Source: Phallusia fumigata
Lineage: Eukaryota > Chordata > Ascidiacea > Phlebobranchia > Ascidiidae
Direction of reading: 5' to 3'
Assembly (NCBI GenBank): GCA_008931825.1
Contig: QXVZ01030156.1
Coordinates: 1-64,000, forward strand
Length of the DNA stretch: 64,000 nt
Below are positions 1 through 12,700 of the stretch, piece after piece. Each line of letters opens with the position of its first letter. The stretch's first letter is position 1. A model generated the notes under the pieces. That model ran no database searches. It saw only the letters and a program-made list of their open reading frames with translations, and was not told where the DNA came from. Position numbers and translations under genes: made by a program.

Positions 1-450
1 GGTGAAAAGTGAACACGTGTTTGGCGCCAACACCCGAGCTTCTCATTGGCTAAGACGCGCCATGTGACATCGAGTACCCTTGTAAACTGGTGACCTTTAG
101 TTACCCCACTTACCTAAAGATTTTGTTGAAAGGAATTCGGACAAGAAAGTTACACAGCCGAATGGAGCGGATATTCGAATCCGTTCATTGTGTGCAGAAA
201 ACAGACCATTGTGACGACAACAATTGAGTGAAACGAAAGACGATAAAGTAGTTTGTAGTAGTAAGTCCGTTTCTGTGTTGTCTGTTTCAGTTGCTCCTTC
301 CAGGAAAGCTAATTCCATTCGCTAGGAGTGAAAATTGCGCCATTTATGTCCAGCAGAGCGGATGAAATGTCATTTGTGTTTGTTATGAATTGGGGTGGAG
401 CTTATCACCAAGCTCCACAGCGACCCACATTTCTGGTTTTCCAGACATCA

Positions 451-1122
451 AAGCAGGTGTTGTCTAAGTATGGGATTCTCGTGAATATTTTGTGGCACTT
501 CAGTGTGTGAAAGTTAACTGCCCAAGTTCTCGAAAAGGATTAAAATCAATTTTTACAAACATAATGCTTATGTGAAGATCTGTAGCCCTCTACCTCGTGG
601 CATAAACGAGTTGCGTAAAGACAAAGACGTTTTAAGATTTACAAACCTTGTTCCCCTTCAGACATGGCGGGGTGACCACAAAACTGATGTGAGACGATAT
701 GTGCAGGAGTACGTAGTGCAAATTTGAACTTGTTTAGATGAAAGTATGTGATAAGGAAAGTTTTGAGGCAAATATGTCGGAGAAAATGTAAAGCAGGTGT
801 TGTCTAAGTATGGGATTCTAGCGAATATTTTGTGGCACTTCAAGTTAACTGCCCAAGTTCCCGAAAAGGATTAAAATCATTTTTTTTACAATTATAATGC
901 TTATGTGAAAATCTGTAGCGCTCTAACTTGTGGCATAAACGAGTTGCGTAATAGCAAAGACGTTTTAAGGTTTACAAACCTTGTTTCACTTCAGACATGG
1001 CGGGGTGACCACAAAACTGATGTGAGACGATATGTGCAGGAGTACGTAGCGCAAATTTGAACTTGTTTAGATGAAAGTATGTGATAAGAAAAAGTTTGAG
1101 GCAAATATGTCGGAGAAAATGT
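451..1122. repeat. Tandem duplication of about 340 bp upstream of the LRR gene
   Basis: Copy 1 (451-790) and copy 2 (791-1122) run head to tail, both starting AAGCAGGTGTTGTCTAAG and ending around GGAGAAAATG. They differ by scattered substitutions and a 9 bp insertion in copy 1 after GGCACTTCA. No N separates them, so this looks like a real local duplication. No coding content was recognised; the short open frames are not conserved between copies. Confidence 0.9.
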
Positions 1123-2105
1123 TCGCTAAATTGTCAGGTTTATCCATAAAAATTCCTCCTGATATCTAGATGCAATTGTCAGCCATGACAAACAGAATGT
1201 TGAATGAAACTCGGTCTGTTTGAAGTTTGTGTCTACAGAAGCAGAAGTGCCGGCAGAACAAGCAATTGGGTGCTTAGAAACGCATCAGAAGTTCTAATTA
1301 ATTGAGCCAGAACAATTTTGCGAGGTTACCTTGCCCAACTGAATCGGTTTTTGGAATTCTTAATGGTGTGTGAATCGGTAATGGGAAAAAATGGGTGTTG
1401 CTTTCCGCTTCACTGCGTATTACGAGCGAGGTGGTGCGATTGTGAGCTCATAGTACCCGGCGTTGTGACTCATAATGCGTTTACTATCGACTTTGTTGAT
1501 TTTGGATTGTAACGTTGACAATCCACGTTCTTTGGTAAACAATGTGCTTTATGCGGGAACTTTGGGTTAGCTTTAAATTGCGAATGAAGAGCTATTATGT
1601 GTCATAATCGGTTTTGTCAGATTTAGAAAGCTGTTCTAGTGTGGTTGTGTGGCATTTAAGTCGTACTTAAGGTTTTCACCCCGGAATATATTCAATTTAT
1701 GTGAATTTAGGCATGGAATCTACCCTATTTTTCCTGGCAAGAGTAGCAAATGTTGGTTTATACTTTCATGTGTTATTATTTTGCCCAGAAGCTGACGAAG
1801 TTATATTTGTAAAAACCGCTTAAATTTAGCGATGTAAATTACGTTTTCTTATTAGTCGTGACAATAACGCTCTTTTTAGTCATTTTCAGTTGATAACAAT
1901 GCTATTCCAAGTTTATTTCCCTTTTAGAGATTGTGCATTATTTCCGTGACACGCATATTACGTCATTTTGCAAAAGCTATAAAATATTTATGGGTTTTTC
2001 TTTCTTTATTAGATCTTGTTCATGGAAAGGGCGCTAACACCTTTGTGTTTGTGCGGTCAAAATATTTTCATATTTTTCCTTTTTTTTCCAGGTTTTAGAT
2101 ACAAA
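1123..2105. other. Non-coding DNA upstream of the LRR gene
   Basis: No convincing exon was seen on either strand. A pyrimidine-rich run ending CCAG at 2088-2091 lies 14 bases before the start codon of the LRR gene. It could be a cis acceptor for a 5' UTR intron or a spliced-leader acceptor. Confidence 0.5.
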
Positions 2106-5100
2106 ATGGTGCATTTGCGTCTTTTAGTTTTCCTTGTTGTTTTATCCGCAACTTTAGCGTACCGTGCGAGAGAAAAGCGAAAACGCGGAGCTCCATATCG
2201 GCGCGTTTGTCCTCCATCTATGTCGTTGTGCAAATGTGGAAGACGTGGAGAGGTCACGTGTTTGGATGAAAATTGTTTGCAGCAACTTCCCACAGCCAAC
2301 ATGACGACACGAGAGGGCGCAAGTGTGAGGAGTTTATTTGTTTCAAGGTGGGGACCAACAGTTTTTTTCCTGTTCTATGTTAAACCTTTACAGGCTTGTA
2401 TAGCTGATACAGGAATTAGTAACAGCAGCATTGGGTTCCGGTGTATTTGTGGAGAATCGCTTTTCAGAATCGCTAGGGAGGCAAAACCAAATTTCCCACT
2501 AACCAACTAAAATTACGTGGGAATATTTTTTCGAAGCAGAGGCTTCTCGGAAAAATTTTACTGCTTCATGTTGCAAATTAAAAATATAACAAGCAAAAAA
2601 GACCAATTATCTCAAAGCTATCACTAAGTTGATCCAAACGAAATCTTTTACAACATTGTCCTTCTCAATTTCCATTAGGTTGTTGTTTATTCAAGTCTGG
2701 AACAAAGAGGTTAAAACAAATCTCATGAGTTGGGGGGGAGTGAAATCGGTGTCAAAATCTCGAATTGTTTTGACAAGCTGTGACGTAACAATGGAAATGT
2801 TGTTTTAACTTTGTCGATGCGGAAATTGTAAAGCGAGATGTCGAATAAACTGAAACCATGTTTTGTGACATTGTTGGATAGATTTGATCAAAAAGGCATG
2901 ACGTCATATTTTATCACGCAAAAACAATATGATTTCTCTGTTGGCACTATTCAGTTTTATTTTCAGACAGAAAGATTTGCTTGTGATCGGGAATGACGAT
3001 TTGGGTGAAGTCCCCAACCTGCGAAGAGTGAAGTTAATCAACAATCGAATGCTGGGGGCGATTGAGCCCGATGCATTCCAACATACACCTCATGTCACAG
3101 AGTGAGTCGTCTGCCAACTGTGACGTAATAATCCGGTTTGATGTGATTAGTTGTTTCGCACTGGTCAAGGTTTGAACTGATTTTACGCGACACATGTCGA
3201 GCGGCTAAATTGCATTAATGCTTGACTATTACAAATCTTAGAGCGGCAGCGAACAAAATGTAACTTTCGTTTTGTGGACAACTTGCTTGAAAAAAATATT
3301 AAAAATAGCCATTGTTGAAACTAACAGATGCTTTAAATTTGATGGCGTGTTTTCAGGTTGGATTTACATCACAACGCTTTCAAATCATTCCCATCAGCTA
3401 TCCGATATCTTGGCAACCTCATCTCCTTAAACCTGGGAGGAAACCAGATCTCCTATATTCCCACGTCTGCATTTGATAACAATCCAAACCTGCAGCGTCT
3501 GATTCTGAGAAGGAACAAGATTGAGCATTTCCCACAGGCCCTCCCTGCCGCTTTGGTTAAATTGTCGATCGGACAAAACTTGATTTACTCTCTCGAAGAT
3601 ATCTCACACCTCAAAAACCTCACCGTTGTTCGGCTGAATTCGAACAGATTGACGCGCGTGCAAGCGGGCCTCCTCCCCACATCACTTCGCGAACTAAGTA
3701 TCTGTCAAAACCTTCTGACGTCACAGAGCTTGTCGTCCATCGATAATTTGGTAAATCTCCGGAAGTTACGCTTGGCGGGGAATACCCGTATCGGGCGAAT
3801 TAGGCGGGAAACGTTTTTTAAATCGACCAATCAGCTTCGGGAACTCGATCTGAGGTATTCTGAGATTCGCGTGGTCGATCGTGACGCGTTTGCGAATCTC
3901 TACCGCCTCCGTGTGGTGGATTTGTCGGGTAACCGAGTGACGAGGTTCGAGGGGGATTGGTTAAAGTACAGCAGGAAACTTGAGCGGATTAGTTTGGCGA
4001 ATAACACTTGGCACTGCACTTGCGACATGCACGCTGCGCTCATCGGATTCCAGCGAGAGACACTTCGCCGCGCTTCCACCAATCACAGGTCAGCTACTTG
4101 CTGTTGCTTGGCAACGTCACATTTATTTCCGGGGTTCTAAGAAAGTTCGGAGAATATTTTTAAACATTCTACAAAACGAACAAACTTTGTTTCAATTAAA
4201 GATATTCTTATTCACCTGAATTCATTTTTTAGCAATTTTTGTTTTTCAGAAAGAAGTATTTCGTTCCCACCGATTTTGAAAACATCGACTGTGCGTCCTT
4301 AGATTATACGCTCCGCTTATCCAATATGGAAGGTTGGTCGGATCAGTGGTGTGTATCAAAATGCAATGACGTCATTTTATATTGTTACAGCAATGGAGTC
4401 TGACGTTAGTCACAAGATGGCAGCATACAACTTTTTAAGCTGCCCAGAAGTTCCTGAGAGTTGGGAGATGAAACGAGCCCCGTCTAGTGGTGAGAAATAT
4501 AATAGTCGCTTCATTTGAAGTAAATTGAAGTTTATTCTGTTTTTTCAAAATATTCCAGAAGCCGTCACAACAAAGAAACGTACAACAACAACAATGTCTA
4601 CAACAACAGAATATGCAACAAGAAAACCCATAACCACAGCTGGATCTAAAACAACAACCAGAAAACCTACAATGACAACCACGAAACCTACAACAACAGA
4701 AACAACAACCACGAAACCTACAACAACCAGAAAACCTACAACAACAAAAACAACAACAACAACCAGAAAACCTACAACAACAGAAACAACAACCAGAAAA
4801 CCCACAACAACCAGCACAGCAACAACAACAACAACCAAAAAGCCAACTACGACAAGAACGCCTACCACAACGGCAGCAGCAACCACAAAACCAACAACAA
4901 TAACCGGAAAAGAAGTTACAGGAACTACAACGAATTTAACTGCTGTCCAGGAAAACCCAACTAAACCATGTAAGTATTTATGTCACACATAAACCTCTTT
5001 AAGTTTTTACCTTACTATGTTTGTTGCAGTTCGTCTTTGTACAAAGAGTGGAGACTGTGTGCTCCCCTTCACTGATGGGGGGGTCGAGTTTACAGACACT

Positions 5101-5193
5101 TGCGCCCCCGGAACGTGGGGGTCATGGTGTAAAACGGCCGAATCATGGGATTACTGCAAACCCTGCACGGTGAGAATTTTGTCCCGCGGCTAA
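2106..5193 (+). CDS. Secreted leucine-rich-repeat protein with Thr-rich linker and fibronectin type II-like domain
   Basis: Seven exons: 2106-2324, 2971-3101, 3357-4088, 4250-4332, 4391-4489, 4559-4969 and 5030-5193, giving 612 residues with all phases agreeing. A hydrophobic leader (VHLRLLVFLVVLSATLA) is followed by a Cys cluster typical of an LRR N-cap (about 34-60). Ten or eleven repeats of LxxLxLxxN type cover about 85-335, closed by an LRR C-cap with WHCTC. Residues about 423-555 are runs of Thr with KPTTT units, probably O-glycosylated. The last exon carries CVLPF, WGSWC and WDYC, the Cys/aromatic pattern of a shortened FN2 module. No transmembrane segment follows, so secretion is inferred. 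The donor of exon 1 could also lie at 2346 with acceptor at 2967. It is not a family I can name. Confidence 0.85.
4562..4925 (+). repeat. Coding minisatellite of ACA/ACC triplets (Thr-rich linker)
   Basis: This is almost pure A/C on the plus strand and forms irregular units translating as TTTRKPTTT or TTTKPTTT inside exon 6 of the LRR gene. The region is probably length-variable between alleles. The opposite strand has a long open frame of Val and Gly that is only a shadow of the repeat. Confidence 0.85.
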
Positions 5194-5258
5194 TGCGGGT
5201 TGGCGGACCAGCTTTGTGTGGTCAACCATGTTTGTAACTCATTTATTCAGAGTTTTCC

Positions 5259-5264
5259 AATAAA
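5259..5264 (+). promoter_or_regulatory. Polyadenylation signal of the LRR gene
   Basis: AATAAA lies 66 bases after the TAA stop at 5191-5193, which supports the choice of the last exon. Confidence 0.6.
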
Positions 5265-6680
5265 CCTGACAAGTTTTTTTGTATTTTTCAGCAGTAAAGA
5301 AATATTTAACCGAAGCTAAACGACTTCACATTCGCTGATTGGATTGAGGAAAGAACGTGAACATTGCTCAACTTATTTATATGATCGTGTACTGCTGTCT
5401 TTTTGTCGTCACAAATTTTGTTGTGGTAGAAATGCGTCGTCATTGACTGTTTACAAACAAAGAATGTACTTGTGAATATCTGGGTTGTTAAAAAGTCATT
5501 TCAAATTGAAACAAACACAAAATTTTGTCAACTAGTACCGGAAAAAGATGTTAAAAAACAGTCAAACTTGTTGTTTGGATTTAGAAAATGTTTGTTGGTG
5601 ACACGTGCAACGCTTGATTGGTTGCTCTTTAGCGATGCAGGTGTCCTAAAAACATAAATTACAAGGCCGTTACAGAAAGCGGAACTTTGTTCTCTGTTGA
5701 GTTTTAAACTTGGCAAAAAGTTATTGAAAGTTGTCCGAGTAATAATTTTATCTTTTGAACTTCAAGTGAAGCAGACAGTTTTACGTTAAGGCAAACTGAC
5801 TTGCGAATATGTAGACGTTTTCCCACCCACACTGCTACCGGCCTTGTAAATTTAATCGCGTTACGATTAGGAACAGTAAAAACCGGATGTTAATTTTGTG
5901 AAATCTATAACTTTCGACAAATCAGGTGATAAAAATATTATTGTCAAGGAAAAAAGTAAAATGCCGTTTCGAAAGTTTGGGTTTTGTGGTCATTTTCATA
6001 CTGGTAAAAAGGGGAAAGGAATTTTTACAAGAATTATAACTGCTGAAATAAGGAAACCTGTGTATAGGCTTACTACGTTTCCAACGTTTAATGAGACGTG
6101 TTGGATTAATGTTACATGCGAAAAACGTTTAAACTAATGCCAATTGTTTCAGTTATACCATAAGTTGAAAATAGTTTACCAAGGATTTAAATCTTTAATA
6201 ATTCAGATTGATAGAAGTTTGTACACAAACTTAAACAGATGAAGTATTCAAAATACACAGATGATTTTACATAAATGTTTAATTTCATGTATTCATTGTA
6301 TTTATCTTTTGCACAATTGACATTGCTGTTGGTTAAAACTGTTGTTTAAGATTATACCTTAAAAACCACATACACAGTAGTTGCACTGGAGAGTGCAGAC
6401 CACGGAAATGTCTGTGTGCTGTTTTCATGACAAAATTTTATTTTTTACAAAAAACTACTGTTTTTACATGCTACTAACTTTTAAACTACTGACTGTATCA
6501 TTAACTACTTTTCAGAAAATACATTGCTGGTTTGCTTGCAAAGTATTGGAAATAAAATTAAACAAAGTTTGAAATCAAATAAAAGTGTACAAGTTGAATT
6601 GAATTTAGGTGTGTTAGTCTTCTTGTCCAGCAAAAAAAACACAATACAAAGACCAAACTCTTTCTTCAGCAAATGATTCA
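5265..6680. other. Intergenic AT-rich DNA between LRR gene and CTDNEP1
   Basis: Short open frames occur at 5472-5657, 5898-6137 and 6381-6572, but none shows family motifs or splice support. It probably holds the CTDNEP1 promoter and 5' UTR. A possible acceptor TTGTCCAG lies at 6623-6630, 50 bases before the CTDNEP1 start. Confidence 0.5.
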
Positions 6681-8891
6681 ATGTTTCCAAAAGCGTTTTG
6701 GAATTTTTTCTCAGCAGCGTGGAGTTTTCTTTTATATTTTTTCCGCAAGAATGTCAGAAAGGTGAGCTGAATGTTTGCGGAGATATAATCTTGTTGCTTA
6801 CAGTCTAACTTGAATGCAGTTGATTGCGCACCAAACCATCCGATATGAAGTGATGCCGATTACACCAATATCAAGACTCAGATTAGGTATTAATAACTAA
6901 CTTATATTTTGTGTTACAAGTGTGGCAAGTCAACTAAACTGCATGCTGACCTGCTGACAGGCTGTTCTGCAGTTGTGCTATAAATTACAGCAAAGTTTAT
7001 TTATTTATATTGCTTGTCAGTTTAATTTTGATTTGAATAACTTAATAAATGCCTAATTTTGTAAAGCTAATATTCATGTCATGGATCATGAATAATCCTT
7101 TGTAAATGATGCAAATCGTATTTAATTACCAATCATAACAAAAGGTGCAAAATATCACATTGACATGTGATCTGTAACATTACTTTTTTTCTGTAGGTCA
7201 GCTGAAGAAGAAAGTTCTTGTTCTTGATCTTGACGAAACTCTGATTCACTCCCGGCACGATAGTGGGGGAATTATTCGACCCACTGTTAAACCTGACACA
7301 CCCCCTGATTTTGTTTTGAAGGTTTGTTTTTGTTAAATCTTAAAACTACCTGTCTGTTTTTTTGTAACAATAAATGAAGCTTCACGTAACTTATTCAATT
7401 GTTGCTAACTTTATGTAAATTGATAATTTTCTACAGCAAATTGTGTTATTTTCAGGTTGTAATTGACCGACACCCTGTGAAATTTTTTGTGCACAAGCGC
7501 CCCCATGTGGATTTTTTTCTTAGCGTTGTAAGTCAACATTTCACTTATATTTGCCTTCTAAAAGCCAAAGTATGTAGCACCATAATAGTGTGCTTTTATC
7601 TGTTGGTAGTATACTTGTTTTGCAGACAAAAGCTCGACTATTTTTGCTGTTCTAAATAATTTGCACTAATTTAAACCTGGGTTTCCAACACAATATTTTA
7701 AAGTATTCCAATCTGGTGTTTCCCCTTGGTTGCTAACATGTAAATAAAATATTTCTTTAATTTTTGTGTAGGTTTGTCAGTGGTATGAACTTGTTGTTTT
7801 TACTGCATCAATGGAAATATATGGTTCAGCTGTTTGTGACCGACTCGATAAAAACAAAGGAATTTTAAAGCGAAGATATTACAGACAGGTATAACATCAA
7901 TTTTTGTTTTGCTTTGCTGATACCTTTTCATGCAGCATTAAACCAGTCACCAACATATACTTGTACCATAACTGGTATCGATTTTATCACTGGATGTTGT
8001 ATTTAGGGTAAAAATACCGCCATGGTAAACATAACTCAGCAATGTTTCTGAAATATAAAGCCTAAATAAAGCAATATTTATGGGTCCCCTTCCTGAAGGG
8101 GACACATATTGTGTTCACTCTGTTTGTTTTGTTTTTTTTTTCTTTTTTCTCCGCTGGAGCTTGTCCATGCACTTCTGGCATGAAATGTATAATGGATTTG
8201 GATGAAACTTTTACAGCTGGTGGATATGGTTAAGGCGGTGTGTCGTTCTTTTCGATTGACTCCAATGCCCCAATGGTTANGTAGGTTGTAGATTTAAATT
8301 CGACATTTAAAAGCTTTCACATTTTTGTCAACGTGAGTATTTTTGTTGCCCACATAACTTTGTTTTTCAGCATTGCAAAGTGGACACTGGAAGTTTTACA
8401 AAAGATTTATCGTTTGTCCATGCTGATTTGTCAAGTATTATTATATTGGATAATTCCCCTGGTGCTTATAAGGGTTTTCCTGGTAAATATCAAGTTACCT
8501 TCTAACCAAACTATTTGATTTAATCATTTGAATTTGTCGACAGAAAATGCCGTTCCGATCAGATCTTGGTTCGCTGACCCATTTGATACAGCACTTTTAA
8601 ATGTTCTGCCAATGCTTGATGCATTACGGTAACAAAAAATTTTGGTGTGTTTTTACTTTATTGTTGGTTAGGAGTTTGCCTGGATGATTTTGCTCATGTA
8701 AAGTTTGTTATTGTGTTGCTTGTTTTTTTGTATTTTACACATTGCCTAATTTTTGTTGTGACAATTTAGTCACCAAAATTTTATATTTGATAGAAAATTT
8801 GCATTTAATTCCAGTTGTTTTGTTCAGGTATTGCAATGACGTGAGGAACATACTTCACAGAAACCGCGTTCAGCATCTACAATGGCAGTAA
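6681..8891 (+). CDS. CTDNEP1: CTD nuclear envelope phosphatase 1 (Dullard)
   Basis: Eight exons with consistent phases: 6681-6761, 6820-6886, 7197-7321, 7456-7527, 7772-7888, 8371-8482, 8544-8628 and 8828-8891, giving 240 residues (human about 244). A short N-terminal hydrophobic helix ([15 protein letters not shown], about 7-21) would anchor it in the nuclear envelope and ER. The HAD-family catalytic motif DLDET sits at about 60-64, followed by the highly conserved [27 protein letters not shown] and ILDNSPGAY blocks. In animals this Ser/Thr phosphatase, with a CNEP1R1 partner, dephosphorylates lipin and controls nuclear membrane lipid synthesis. The C-terminus is slightly divergent (QHLQWQ). 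Intron 5 carries a repeat insertion and a single N. Confidence 0.97.
8078..8279. repeat. Interspersed repeat with 9 bp hairpin, in CTDNEP1 intron 5
   Basis: It contains GTCCCCTTC (8084-8092) and its exact complement GAAGGGGAC (8095-8103), followed by ACACATATTGTGTTCACTC. Nearly the same 40 bases recur at 22043-22085, so this is a dispersed family, possibly the end of a small transposon. The right boundary is unclear because an N stands at 8280. Confidence 0.65.
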
Positions 8892-9701
8892 CTTTTGCAC
8901 TTTCATTGTCCGCAACTCCTGTGTTATTATTTATGGCGATGCAAGATTTAGGTAAACTGCTTTCAGTAGTGTCGTACACCACCAACAAAATATCTTTGTT
9001 CAAAATCATGCAGCAGTTGACCAGCAGCCTTGTTTGCATGTCAGTTGATACAGGGGTTGTTAGATGTCTAGAAGGGGTGAAATGTGATGTCAAGCTTATT
9101 TGATGTCATAAAAGGTATATGTTACAATTTATGGACCCAACCATGGGTAACTTTTGTTAGGGGAGTTTTTTACCCCCAGTACTTTGCCCCTGGGGTAAGA
9201 TTTCATTTCCTTTGCAGTTCAAAAACTTTATTTGATAAATTGTGTGGGGGTCGAAATGAGACAATCATTATGCTGTTGGCGCCACCTGCCGACCAAAATT
9301 GACGCAGGGTTCGAAATTAACAATCTAGAAGTAATTTCGAACCCTGCAGCGCAAAGCAATTTCGCACTCTTTGTTACGTCATAATCGTGTTCCCTCCAAA
9401 CCACAGACCAATGTTTTTAAGCCCGCACATCCGGGACTGCACGATGTCACGTTTTTTATCACGCAAATAAAATTCTACACGTGAACTCTGGAGCGCCATC
9501 GTGTGACGCGTTTATTGTTCGCTAGGTGTCGACAGAGAGCTGGTTACCGACAAAAAATTCGTTTTATTGAAAAACCGCGCGAAATGTTGCAAGAAAAAAC
9601 TTTTGCGTCACACTACTTCACAATAGGTGTGCTTCGATGATTGCACAGGAACATTGAATTAAGGCTGGTGTTACCCAATGGGGCGGGGGAAATTCCGGGA
9701 A
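8892..9701. other. Convergent 3' regions of CTDNEP1 and the zinc-finger gene
   Basis: AATAAA on the plus strand at 9466-9471 can serve CTDNEP1. TTTATT at 9511-9516 is AATAAA for the minus-strand zinc-finger gene. With these sites the two transcripts would end within about 50 bases of each other or overlap slightly. A perfect inverted repeat lies at 9304-9347. No exon was seen. Confidence 0.55.
9304..9347. repeat. Perfect 16 bp inverted repeat (hairpin) in the CTDNEP1 3' region
   Basis: The arms GCAGGGTTCGAAATTA (9304-9319) and TAATTTCGAACCCTGC (9332-9347) are exact reverse complements around a 12-base loop. It lies 413 bases after the CTDNEP1 stop and before its AATAAA, so it could form a stem-loop in the 3' UTR. 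Confidence 0.9.
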
Positions 9702-12700
9702 TCACACGGCGAACCCCTGATATGCGGAGTAGACCCTTCCATCGATGACGTTCCGCCAACCAGTTATAACCGGCTTCCATTCTATCAACGGTACCACGTG
9801 ACCCCATGTGTCATGTGACCATCCCGTCGGTGACGCGGTGCTGACGTCATGCGATGACGCAGGTGATTGTGGTGACGTTGAATGATTCGAGCGTTTGTTG
9901 GGACTTCCCCACTCCCGGCAAAGTTGACGTTTCCATTTGAAATCTAACAAAAATAAATAAATCTGTTGAATTGACGTTCCTTGTGTTCAAATGAACCCTC
10001 GTTACCTGGCGATTGTTCGGTCACAGATACGTCACTTCCCGCCGTGACCGATGCGTCATCAGAACTTGTCGTCACTTCCGACCCTTTATCCGAACCGGTA
10101 GAATCACGTCTGCCGATGATTTGCTCCACAAAAAATGACGTTTCCCGTTTCACTTTCTTCGCACTGCTGATGACGTCATAATGATGCGTGTCACGTGACT
10201 TGTCGTCATACGTAATTATGTCACAGGTGGGATTGTTACGTTTGGCGAGTCTTGCGATTTCGTTAATTTCCGGCCAGCTTGTACTCTGGGGCTCCGGACC
10301 ATCAGTTTTAGACACTGGAGGGCAGCAGGTGCGGACGAATTCTTCCCAGACCGGAGAAAATTTGTGGACATTTTTTCTGCGGTCGAGTTTTTCGAAATCA
10401 GTTGTCCAATCAGAAGCAACTTTATGTTGTGACGTCGCTTTGTGGCTGTAACAATAGTTAGTTAGTCGTCATACAGTTACGTCACAATGAAACAAACGCC
10501 TTACCCGGTTGAGAATTGAATTCCAGGTGGCGACAAAGTGTTGGTGAAAGTTTTCTGCAAAATGTGACAAAAAAGTTGAAAAGTCGCAGTTTGCAAAACA
10601 ACAAACTTTTGTGGGTGCCAAACTTTTTGTGCAAACTCATTTCTGGGCCCATTTAGTGGCTTTTTTTTTTTTTTTTTCACGGGGTTCGAACCCGGGACGA
10701 TCCCGAGAACGAATCCCGATCAGGTTTTTTATGTCTGTATATGGGTCGAGCGCCTCAGACCATTCGACCAAGTGCTCGCCCAGTGGCCTTTCTTTCACCT
10801 TTGCGTTGCTTCGTGGCGACTGTAGCGCTCCAAGCGGCAGGATGTCATTGAGTCTCTCGTGCGCCATCTTGTGTTGCTTAAGTGTAAACGATCTCCGGAA
10901 TTCTTTCCCGCACTCGTCACACTTGAATGCCTTCACCTTGCTGTGGGTTTTCTGGTGAGATTTGAGGTTGGAGATTTGGCAGAATGCGTGGCCGCAGATG
11001 TTACACTTGTACGGTTTCTCGCCTGCAAGTATATTGTGACGTCAGTAATAGTGAAATTGCACGTCCAGTGATGAAATACGACTAAAATATTTCCTTTATC
11101 TATCCATCGGACTTAATTGGTTTGGGAGAATATATTTAACTAATCATGACAAAAAGAATTTACAAACTCGGCGACAGTGACGTGTTTAACGATCGTGTTT
11201 TGTTGTTTTAGTGACAAAAATTTATGCGGCGACAACAATGGCATTTAACAGTTAAAATTTTTACATTTAGGGACAAAATATTTCTAGCAGAATATTATTG
11301 CGTTAAGTTTGTTCACTTTGAAAGGAAAAAAGGTGTGACGTAACAACGACAATTGTTATCTTTGATATTCTCGTACAAACTACTAAGGCCAGGCGACATG
11401 AACGCGATTATTTTCGCAGCCGGCTGTGAAAACAACCCAGATTAACCTCTAAATCAATTATGACGTCACATAAGCGCGCGGTCATGTGGGTTCCCGGAGG
11501 CGAAGCATGGTCACGTGACCTGGTAACATGAAATTTCTCGTCTTGTTTGCGAGTGCGGGAGCGAGAATTTCTTGTTTTCGACCAAACAGTAATTTTTAAA
11601 GGACGTTGCAATACGTTGAAAAATGCGGGCGCATTTTATCAGTATGAGATGCCAGAAAATATTTAAAATCATACAGTAGTGTTTACAAAACAAGACTTGA
11701 ATTTCGAAAAATATCCAACAGACATACAAAACGCTACCAGTTAAACTTTCGGCGAGAAAACAATTGGTATTGTGACGTCACCAACGAACCTGTGTGTATT
11801 CGAACGTGTTCCTTCAAATGTTGCGAGAGTCGAAAGCTTTTGTTGCAATGCGTGCAATGGAAGGGTCTTAAATCGTTGTGGATCATCATGTGTCGATTCA
11901 AGTTTTCCGGCAACGTGAATCGTCGCTGACAGATTTCACAGGCAAAAGGTCGTTTGCTGTTCACTTCAACACCTTGTGACAAGAAACATCAAACTTACTT
12001 ACTCCTGTATAACATTCCTGGATATTAAAACAAAACTAGTTTCGATTGTCAACTGGTCGCAAGTTTGACAAAACCAAGAAGGTTTTAAATGAATTCGAGC
12101 AAACTGACTAACAACTGTAACAGTTTTTCAACGTTTTTTGTGCAGTTATTCGATAATAATTTCAAGCTCATTTCTAGACTTCTATTCTTAATTTATCTAC
12201 AATCATTCGCTGCCTCTAGACCTTTTGAAATCCATATTCGACCCAAAACTATATATCTGGGCGTACTACTTGTTTTTGAGTTAGTTTTTACATGTCTAAA
12301 ACACTGTGCCCTGACTGTTCTGCATATTTTGCTTCCAACTTTCCTAAACTTTACGTTTTAACATTTGACACAAAACACAAAGTAAACTGAAGCACAACGT
12401 TGTGTTTGATATCTGCAAAACATTTCCTGTCCATTCCATCATTCGCGAGTTTAACAACTGAACGACAAATTCATCCGCAGGCGATCCCAGCACCGCCATC
12501 ACATCAGCTTGATAACATCGCTGCACTCGATCGAACTTACAGTTGTGAAAATACCAGGAAACACTTCCACCACAAATTCGAATTACATTGCATTGTTTTG
12601 CGCTCGCCACTACCTGCGCAATATCTTCGGTCGGTATTGATTTAACCATTCGCCTTTTGTACGTTTAAATCCAGCATTAATTTAAAAAATAATACCTGCC

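Noticed and set aside
4545-4886. Minus-strand Val/Gly-rich open frame
   Set aside because: It is the antisense of the Thr-coding ACA/ACC repeat in the LRR gene.
9084-9302. Plus-strand ORF after CTDNEP1
   Set aside because: Lies in the presumed 3' UTR, lacks motifs and splice sites.
10661-10785. Functional tRNA gene
   Set aside because: A and B boxes are present but too far apart, the acceptor stem does not pair well, and an A-run follows directly. A SINE fits better.
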